Source: Ridgeia piscesae (Eukaryota; Annelida; Polychaeta; Sabellida; Siboglinidae). From it: DNA of 64,000 bases. The stretch is from contig JAODUO010000189.1 in assembly GCA_025642075.2 (NCBI GenBank), forward strand, positions 357,501 through 421,500. The letters run 5' to 3'. How positions within the stretch are numbered: position 1 is the first letter of the stretch; each line of letters starts with the position of its first letter. The notes below the pieces were generated by a model. The model ran no database searches. It was not told the origin of the DNA and saw only the letters and a list, made by a program, of their open reading frames with translations. Made by a program: the position numbers and the translations under genes. Positions 55,880 through 64,000 of the stretch are shown here, piece by piece.

Positions 55880-56035
55880 ATATTAATTCGTGTGTGCGTG
55901 CGTGCGTGTGTGCGTGCGTGCGTGCTTGCGTGTGTGTGTGTATTTTGGATGTGTGTGTGTGTGGAGGGGGTATTTGACATGTGGGGCATATGTCTGTGCG
56001 TGCGTGCGGGCGAGAGAGCGAGCGAGCGAGCGTGC
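55880..56035. repeat. TG/TGCG and GAGC microsatellites
   Basis: TGCG and TG runs at 55890-55965 and a GAGC run at about 56012-56032. The Cys/Val open frames here are artefacts. Confidence 0.93.
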
Positions 56036-56117
56036 ATAATGTAGGCGCCTGTATATGCATAATATTAGTGTTCACAGATTTGCAAATGTTCCTCAAATAT
56101 GCTGCTAAAAGTGGAAA

Positions 56118-56121
<4 letters not shown>

Positions 56122-56162
<41 letters not shown>
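56122..56162. repeat. (TA)n microsatellite
   Basis: About 40 bp of pure TA. Confidence 0.97.
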
Positions 56163-56164
<2 letters not shown>

Positions 56165-57340
56165 TATATACCCCTATGTTTCATATATTACCCTCCATAT
56201 ACCATCGGAGAACTATGCCCTCTATTAGCAATTAACAATTCAGATATTGCTTAATAATAATTTGTACCGTCTATAATGCAAGGTAATTGCTTGGTCTCGG
56301 ACTTACATTGTTGGTAAAGTTTGCCGAAAGATGGAGCTGATTAATAGCATTTGATGCAATCAATATTATTGTCAATGGGCATTAGCCCCTACTCGTCACA
56401 CTGGGCAGTCTGGCTGACAGCTGAAATCACTTCGACGCATGTCACGGTGACCTTTTAATTAATACTCAAATGTAGCACCTTTCATGTTATTGTTTATAAC
56501 TATGGCTACCTAAGCAGGACTTAACGTAATTTATCAACTTATATTTTACAGCTCCAATCAAACGAACAACACCAAATGAGTGTAGCCTATTGGAGGTCTA
56601 CATTGGCCCTAATGCACAATGGTTTGATACAAACTGTGCATATTTTGATGGATTGGTTTTGATCCAGCAAATCACCTTTTATTCAGCATACTAACTTTAC
56701 AATCTACTTCATGCTTTTAAAAATGAGTAATCAATTACCAGATTACAACCATGTACACGCGCTGGCCAGGAGCGCCCATAGACGACTATAGCTAAAAAAA
56801 AGTAACGGGTGGGCGGGTCTACAAATGCAACTAGGTCACGCACACCTAATATGGCATTTGCACCTGAATCGACGACAACAGCCTGACCTGAATTGTAAAC
56901 ATAATTATGTGGGGCTTTTTGGAAACTTATTTACGATGCCTCAACGCTCAACTGGGTCGACAACAAGGCAATTTAGGTTACGTAACCCTTTTTGACAAAA
57001 CTATTTAATTATGTCTTCGTGTACGTGTGATCTAGGGCCCACCTCTTGCAGTAGGTAGGCGGGAAGGTATAAGCCTTACACGAGAGGTTCAGACAAGGGG
57101 ACGCGCTCGGTTGGTTGAAATTAAGGTCAAGTCGGTGAAATAATGTTTTCCATCTTGATGGAAATGTGTTAACTTACATGTTTTTATAGCGAATTATATA
57201 TTGTGTCATTTATTTATACCACCGTCTATAACACGATGAAATGAAAAGGTTTCTACGCGTATTGAGGCATATTTACTCCAGGTTTGTTATAGCACCTGAG
57301 CATTTTGGGTCCGTGTTCTAAAAAACGTTGCCTTTTTAGA
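56163..57340. other. Intergenic stretch
   Basis: 1.2 kb with nothing recognised. Confidence 0.7.
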
Positions 57341-57364
57341 ATTTGAGCAAATACGGCAACAGCC

Positions 57365-57720
57365 ATGCTTCAAATATCACAAATCCTTGGCCCCTGGGTC
57401 TGCACGACCGAAAAAAAGATAACCAAGAACGCAATGACACGGACAGCACTCAACCAACTACACCTTATCAGGACATCTACACGCTCGCGCAAATACAAAC
57501 AACGACTGTTTCTTGCATCAGTAGAGTCTGTGTTACTTCACGTGTGCAAAACATGGACAATGAAAACAAATATGACAAACGGCCCCGGGAGTTATACAAC
57601 ACAGGTTCGAGTCGCATTCAACTTTCACCGCCAACAGCATTTGTTAAACAGGGTAATATGCAAAGTCACGTATAAAATAAGAAGAAGACGAGTGAGGTTT
57701 GCAGGAACGAGTTGAATGGG
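57365..57720 (+). pseudogene. Fragment of a non-LTR retrotransposon polymerase
   Basis: RKYKQRLFLASVESVLLHVC, then KTWTMKT and RRRRVRFAGTS, resemble the RLFLATVESVLLYGCEtWTLT and ARRMRLAGH blocks after the RT core of such elements. The homology stops near 57720. It is a degenerate fragment. Confidence 0.7.
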
Positions 57721-58654
57721 GGGTTGAACCGGAACTTCGGCAATTGACACATCGTTGTTGCTCATCCTTGACATCGGGCGTCTGAGAAGATAGCGTGCAG
57801 CTGGACATTTTTCGCGCTGTTGTTCGGCACTTTTTCCGGAGTCTCATATCCAATATTTCGTCCCTGGCGAACACGATATCTAAAACCGAAGGTTTGTTAA
57901 AACGTTCGCCAACATCGGACTTCGGGTTTCACCACCAATGATGGCCTGTTATGACTTTCTTCTAACGGAACACATCTTACAGTGAGATATTTTTCGTCGT
58001 CTATCTTGAATTCGAAATTTTCAAATTTCACTAACATATTAAATTATAATACAACACCCGGTCATGCTAGCTCTACATGGCATGCTAACCATGCACCGTA
58101 GTACTTGTCAGGCAAGAGACGATGGCGTGCGTGTTGTCGACAAAACATGCATCGTAACGTCTACTTTTATCGAGAGGTCGAAACATGATCGTTGCCATTA
58201 GAAGCTTGGTAACTGCTATGCAAATGCATGCTCACATGCGTCCGTGATTGCGTGTGTGCCTGCATGGTAATCGCCATCTGTTTGCGTCTACAAATCCGTA
58301 TTCTCAAACCGTGTATGATTGCCTGCTAACACGTACTCTTTTCAAAAATAAATTACCCGAGAAAACTATTCCACGAAACATACTGGCAACTAGAATATCA
58401 TGGATTGTGCACGTGAATATGACATGCCCCTGGTAAAAACACACAAATCAAAATGCAAATTGTGTTAGCCTCACACAGACACAAAAACAGTTCACATTTT
58501 AGCACACACAAAAACAACAACTAACAAGTTGTCTGCCCTTATGAAACGAACGATATGTCACCTACTGCACTTAGTAGGCCTACAACTGGGCATTATTTTG
58601 TCCACATTGCCTTATGGCTGATCAGGTCACGTTACATGTTTACATTTCATCCTT

Positions 58655-58870
58655 TAGGAGACCTATTTGTATATTTGATTGCCTTCTCGGATTCAGTGGG
58701 AAGCGTTCAGCCACGCTGCATGTGTTGGACATACATATTCACCACTGTATATAGGCCGTACTCAGTTATGCAGCGGAGGGAATTGAAGCAATGTTGAGTG
58801 AACGAAATCGTTAGGCCCTACTCAGTGATATAGCTGAGGGAACTAAAGCAATGTAGAGCGAACGAAACAA
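58655..58870 (-). mobile_element. Diverged family-2 SINE fragment with an internal duplication
   Basis: GGAAGCGTTCAGCCACGCTG and GAATTGAAGCAATGTTGAGT match the minus-strand family-2 body (compare 24305-24405). A second copy of the CCTACTCAGTGATATAGC to AAGCAATGTAGAG stretch follows at 58813-58866. Confidence 0.65.
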
Positions 58871-58934
58871 TCAGAGCATTTCAAGAGGCAGCCAGAGGAT
58901 TCGAGCAGGATTATTTCTACCGAGAGAAAATTTG

Positions 58935-58937
58935 TAG

Positions 58938-58998
<61 letters not shown>

Positions 58999-59068
58999 TT
59001 TTTTTTATTATTTTTTTATATATATATTTTTTTTATTATCCACAATTACCATTTGGGTCAAATAAGGC

Positions 59069-59135
<67 letters not shown>
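58935..59135. repeat. (TA)n runs with T-rich interruption
   Basis: TA runs at 58938-58988 and 59073-59133, with a T/A-rich stretch between them. Confidence 0.96.
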
Positions 59136-59138
<3 letters not shown>

Positions 59139-59885
59139 CATGACACTGTTGCGTGCCGGAAGAACCTGTTTACGAATTATATAACTCACGAAGACGTTCT
59201 TGCGTTTGCGAAAATAACGGTTGCGCAAGACGGGTGCGTGGGTGGTTTGAAAGGTATATGACTCTGGGTCTGACAGCGATCATAAGACTTGTTGACAGCA
59301 ACTTGCTGAAGTCGTTGAGGCGAAGGCATCAATGAAACGATGCATGACAGCTTGACATGCTCGAATGAAAAAGCAGACGAGCACGGAACACAGCGCGCCA
59401 TTGCGCACGCGCTGGCTGCAGATGTTTGGCTTGTTGACGAATTGTTGCTATAAATATAATGTGTTTCTATTTAATACTTCTTTTATTCGGAAGATAATAT
59501 AATAATTATTTTGTTGAGTAGAGATATGTTAATCTAACACTACGTCGGCGCCATCACCACACGACAAATATATAAATTTCAGTATTTATTCATTAAAAGC
59601 GTCTTATAAAGACGTTGTTCATAACCAATAGCGGAGAGACCGTTGCAACGGGTAACTAGCTTACATAGTTCTGTTTTCTAATTACATGACGTCACCAAGA
59701 CCACGTGATTATGTCGTCGATCAACGTAAGGGTACTGGGCCTCCGTCCTAATTACGTGTACAAACCTTTGGGTGCTTCGAAAGAACAAACTTAACAGTTT
59801 GGCCCTATACAATGTAGCAGTGCAACGTATAAATATGGCCAAAATTGTGCCTCGTCATCATCATCATCATTATCATCATCATTAT
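59136..59885. other. Intergenic stretch
   Basis: 750 bp with nothing recognised except a short TCATCA run at about 59857-59883. Confidence 0.7.
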
Positions 59886-59889
59886 GCAG

Positions 59890-60482
59890 CCGCAATATCC
59901 TTTAGTTGGGCGAAGTCCTCAGCATACTGTTTATAGATCTGCTTGCCTTAGGTTACCATCTGCTCGTCTTTCCGCCGTCTCGCCGGTCTTCCTCTGGGTA
60001 ATAAATTATTTCTCTTCGTTAGGTTCCGGATGACGATATGCGATGTCCATCGGTTATCTCGTATTATGCTGATGTTCACTGCCCAGGCCCCCTTCCGTCT
60101 TCTGACTTGTTCAATCACGTCTATGGCCGTTGTCCTCTCTCATACACAGATGTTTGTTTTTCTACCCTGGTATGTTATTTTAACATATATTTCTTTCCAC
60201 TTTTGCTTGTGCGGCTGCTAGCGTGTTATATTCCTGATTGGTGAGTGCCCAAGTTTCCGCGCCGTATGTCATTGCTGGGAATACGCATGAGTTGTAGACT
60301 TGTCTCTTCAAGCATGTTCCAATGTTGCTCTTTGAGATGTCGCGGTGCTTGGCGAATGCTGTCCATCCGGTCCTGATTCTTCTTTGAATCTCCTTTTCCT
60401 GAGTTTTGGTTTCTGGTGCTGTGTCGCTATCCGAGGAGTCGCGGTTGTCAATGTTCTCTACTAGAGTGGTGTTGACATACAT
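59890..60482 (-). pseudogene. RTE-like retrotransposon polymerase 3' fragment
   Basis: On the minus strand: RRIRTGWTAFAKHRDI, then YNSCVFPAMTYGAETWALT, then WTSHIVIRNLTKRNNLLPRG and RPARRRKDEQM, in that order but broken by frame changes after about 60180. This order is typical of the region after the RT core in RTE-type elements. No RT catalytic motif remains. Confidence 0.78.
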
Positions 60483-61600
60483 TTGGTGAATCGTTTTCCA
60501 TCATCACATTTGTCTTCGAATTGTTCATCTCTTGATCTTCGCGTTCATTAAGTAGTTCCTGAAGCATTCGTTGTAGTTCATGGGGCGCATTAGCTTTACG
60601 GGTTGTGACGTTCTAAAAGACGAGCGGTTACTGACTGTCATTGAACAATCGGGTTTAAACTGCTGACATTGACTGTTTGTGGCTGACAGACCAATTGGTA
60701 ATCAGGTAGTTTTACGGTGGTTGTCCTCCAAGTACGCATCACGTTATGCTGTTCACGTCAGACGCGAAGTTGTGTGGGTCACTTGTTAGACGGTGTCCCG
60801 GTTGAGTTCCCTGGCATAAGAAGCTGACTCTGATAATGATCATAGGTCCGACTGACATAGTGAGGTATTGACACAGCAACGACCACTGCCCCGCCCTCCT
60901 TGCAAGAAGGGATGTCTGGTGGGTAACCGGTCATGCCGAGCGACGAAACAGCGCAAGAGTTGACGTTTAAGCGATCGATCCAGTATATATCCGGCAATCG
61001 ATCAGCACAGCAATGCTGCGGCGAACGGCCATTTTACGGGCGCACGCATGCACATGCGCACAGCTGCATCGACACTTCAACGTCGCCAAGAGCAATTATC
61101 TTCGTAATGACATGTGCGACGTTTGAGTAATTAAGAGTGTCGTGCCTCTGGCTGCAAGATTGCGCCAGGCACAGATGGTGCAGTGTCGTAAACGGTTTCA
61201 TCACATGATGGAGCCTTTGAAGGTGTTTCGACTTTGATTAGTAGAAATCTGTCATGTATTTTTCGTTTAGAGCAAATCGTTGTCTTCATTTGCCCATCTA
61301 TATAGCGGGCATGCACGCTAGCAAGTACATGCTGTTTTCAAGAGATGAAGAGATACATGAAGGCATACACCCTGGGTAACACTGCATGAGATGAACATAC
61401 CAGATATCTGCAAGACATGAAGAGAGCAACATGTACAGACAGCAATATATGACGAGATTAGGTCAGACCCTACAAAACACCGAACGCTTGAGTAAAGATA
61501 GAACGCAAGAGATGACGAGAACAATATATGCAGTTAGCAGATGCAATAGACGAAGACACCGATACACAAAGACACCAATAGAAGATATAACACGTATTAC
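60483..61600. other. Intergenic stretch
   Basis: 1.1 kb with nothing recognised. Confidence 0.7.
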
Positions 61601-62171
61601 GTAGAGCTCATGGGTAGAGCTTCGGACTCTCGACTACGAGAACCCGGGTTTTTCCACTATACAATGCTCCAGTTCACTCAGCTGTATAAATGAGTACCTG
61701 GCTATAGACAGTGGTGGATATGTGTACAAGCAGCCTTCGCGCATTAATTGTAGCACATGGCTGTATGCTTCCCAGAGAAACCGAGATGGTATCTAAGTGA
61801 ACACGTCTGTCAGGGAAGTAAAGTGTAAAGCGATTTGAATGGTTCTGAGGGTGTCTTCCCGTTATAGCTACTTCTCGTTATAGCTACTTTTTATTCCCGT
61901 TATAGCTACTCGTTAAGTTTGACAGGCAAACTAGTCCCGTTATAGCTACTTTTCTATTTCTCCATTTTACAATGTAACAAGATAAGGGAGCATTAACTAT
62001 TTCATCTCCATCCAGCTGATGTCCATGAGGGGTGGACGGCTTTGATATAAGTGTGTCCCACTGAGGAATTTCAACAAAGTCAAGTGATAATTTTTAACGA
62101 GTACTTGGTGGAGACAAGGCTTGATGATGATAAAAAATCACCATGGACATGTGGAATGTCTATGTATATAA

Positions 62172-62233
<62 letters not shown>

Positions 62234-63322
62234 GGGTAGAACTTCGGCATTTATTTTTACTAGACAGTGGGACTAGTAAAGTCAACAGTTTACTAGTTCG
62301 GCAAAAGGTTTACTAGTCCGGCAAAATATAAACCCAAATTTAAGTCGTTACAATTTGATTTAAAACTAAAAACAGTATAAGTTACAACCCCGGTAAACTA
62401 ACAATGCACTTTTCATAAAGGTAATAAAGAAATAATTCAGAAATATCAAAAGTAATTAAAGATATGATCTGTATTAAAACACTATGCGATTGAAAAAGAA
62501 CATCAATTGCACTCATTGCCCCACAGTACCATCCTACCATTATGCATTTTCCAATTTTCCATAATCATTCTGGAAATTTACCTCATGGGAACTGCTCTAC
62601 TGGACTGGAAATAAAAATATCACACTAGAAAATTATAGACATAAAAAACCGTCAGTCTTACAAAGACAAGTTCATAGGTGGTGTCCATTGGACATGCCTA
62701 AGACTAAGAAAATGTCATTAATCAGTAAATGAAGCTGCTGTAGCCAGATTAACCTAAACATTAGTGGGATGCATAGACTCATGATCATAAACCGACACAC
62801 CAAATATCATAAAAATCGAAGACCATTTTTGATTGATTTGACATGGAATGCCCCTGCACAGAAACTGACAAATGAACAAATTGAGGGATGGAATTCCAAG
62901 TTTGCGAAAGTGGTGAGGAAACATAATTTTTTGATAAATGCAATGCTGTACTCAGTACAATTAACGTAGTTGTCTTTTGAAGAAAAAAATTTGCACAAGT
63001 GTTTTATGGTATATTTTCTATTTCAAATAACTGACATTTACATTTATATATCATTCTTATAACTTTTTAAAATGTGTCCTTCAATAATACATTTCATGTA
63101 GGAATCTTACAGTAATCTGAAATAGTTAATGCTCCCTCTTGTTGTCCCCTCCTGAATTGTGTAATTAAAGAAGTAGCTATAACGGGACTAGTTTGCCTGT
63201 CAAATTTAACGAGTAGCTATAACGGGAAAAAACTGTAGCTATAACGGGAAGTAGCTATAACGGGAAGTAGCTATAACGGACCTAGACCGTCCTGAGGACT
63301 GCGCTATCTAAGAACTTGACTT
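61601..63322 (+). mobile_element. Family-2 SINE split by an inserted DNA element
   Basis: The SINE runs from about 61601 (GGGTAGAGCTTCGGACTCTC, GAGTACCTGGCTATAGAC, AAAGTGTAAAGCGATTTGAA) to 61850. It resumes at 63290 with CCTGAGGACTGCGCTATCTA, exactly where intact copies continue. The head has lost its B box. Confidence 0.88.
61851..63289. mobile_element. 1.44-kb DNA element with long inverted ends, nested in the SINE
   Basis: The left end has four copies of CCGTTATAGCTACT at 61858-61950, and the right end has five inverted copies (AGTAGCTATAACGG) at 63171-63280. A 50-bp core around TTTGACAGGCAAACTAGTCC is inverted at the right end. Flanks TTCTGAGG (61843-61850) and TCCTGAGG (63290-63297) look like an 8-bp target duplication with one change. 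The interior has a (TA)n run (62173-62232), GGTTTACTAGTCCGGCAAAA repeats near 62290, and a 66-codon frame (62769-62969) with no recognised domain. The superfamily is unresolved; 8-bp duplications occur in hAT, P and some others. Confidence 0.85.
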
Positions 63323-64000
63323 TTACCCGGAAACAGATTCAGATAGCCGATTAACTTTAACCCTGGAGCAAACGAAGACAGCAGGAAATGAGGATACATC
63401 TAATTTGTGGTACGCCATAAGAGACAGAGCCACCGAGCGAGATGAGTGTCCGATCAGGGATGCTGTGCCTCATTCGAGTATCAGTACATCTTCTTAACAC
63501 GTCGCACCGTCTGTATTAGGTTCGTTAAACTGTTCTCGGTGCGCTAGACACTAGACACGGAAACGTGACTTCCTACGGAAGGGTCATTGCTTGTCTTCTT
63601 GTAATGGTCCGCCTAGAGCTCGATGGGTTCATGTAACTGTTTGGTTCACCTCATGTATCGGTGACGTTGTGGTAGAGCGTGCGTGCAGTGTGGTTTGTCA
63701 AGCCCGTAGCACCATGGTTGATTTGATTTCAGTCTTTGGGCGCGTTTGACGGTGTTGGGTTTTCGTGTAGTTCATGTGGAGTGTTTAATAATTGTTCGCG
63801 GTCTAGATGGGTATTGTTTGGCATTGTATGCACATTTGACTGGATAGTGAAGGATATTTTTGGGGGTAGTCGTAGTGATGAACTTGTTTAACAGTTTAGT
63901 TTAACAGTATTGTTTAATAGTATAGTTTAGCGGAACTCGTATCTCGTACCAGCGAATGATCAACAATCACACCCCAGCCTGCCGTCGTGTGTATATCTCC
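63323..64000. other. Right-edge sequence
   Basis: 680 bp with nothing recognised. A short open stretch near 63355-63495 resembles no family I know. Confidence 0.6.

Noticed and set aside
57644..57874. 76-codon minus-strand frame with several Cys residues
   Set aside because: The Cys spacing does not match any zinc-binding motif, and it overlaps the retrotransposon fragment on the other strand.
63355..63495. Possible exon near the right edge
   Set aside because: The frame is open for about 45 codons but has no recognised homology and no clear acceptor and donor pair; it may be part of a gene beyond the window, but this cannot be supported.

Overview
The window is animal nuclear DNA. Its genes are split by GT-AG introns and there is no bacterial-style gene packing. 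Introns are long and full of tRNA-derived SINEs, decayed non-LTR retrotransposons, inverted-repeat DNA elements and an unusually dense set of minisatellites. The protein sequences look invertebrate. A lophotrochozoan, perhaps a mollusc, is my best guess, but the window alone does not settle it.

Two protein-coding genes are supported, and they converge tail to tail. (1) On the plus strand, 173-17793, fifteen exons encode the C-terminal 604 residues of a GARNL3-type protein: the end of a Rap/Ran-GAP domain, a citron homology (CNH) domain and a Ser/Thr/Pro-rich tail. The 5' part lies off the left edge. All exon phases agree. (2) On the minus strand, 55404 down to 21665, twenty-one exons encode a complete Na+/K+-ATPase alpha subunit of about 1038 residues. 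All P-type ATPase signatures are present. One exon, 28055-28248, carries an extra base that breaks the frame; it is either an assembly error or a real lesion.

Layout: 1-17793 GARNL3, including a 3.8-kb array of a 25-bp unit in one intron, a truncated reverse-transcriptase pseudogene, SINEs and a 336-bp inverted-repeat element. 17794-21664 is the gap between the two 3' ends, with no gene recognised. 21665-55404 is the Na+/K+-ATPase gene, with many minisatellites, five SINE copies and a 297-bp element flanked by TTAA. 55405-64000 has no recognised host gene. It holds TA repeats, three fragments of retrotransposon or SINE origin, and a SINE split by a 1.44-kb DNA element with long inverted ends.

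I found no new multi-gene system. The most unusual signal is structural: several tandem arrays lie right next to exons and their repeat units carry copies of a splice-site-like sequence (acceptor-like at 3032-3257 and 37877-39175, donor-like at 33180-33660). Other points of interest are the frame break in the Na+/K+-ATPase gene, three in-frame candidate donors spaced exactly 63 nt apart in GARNL3, and the nested transposon at 61601-63322.
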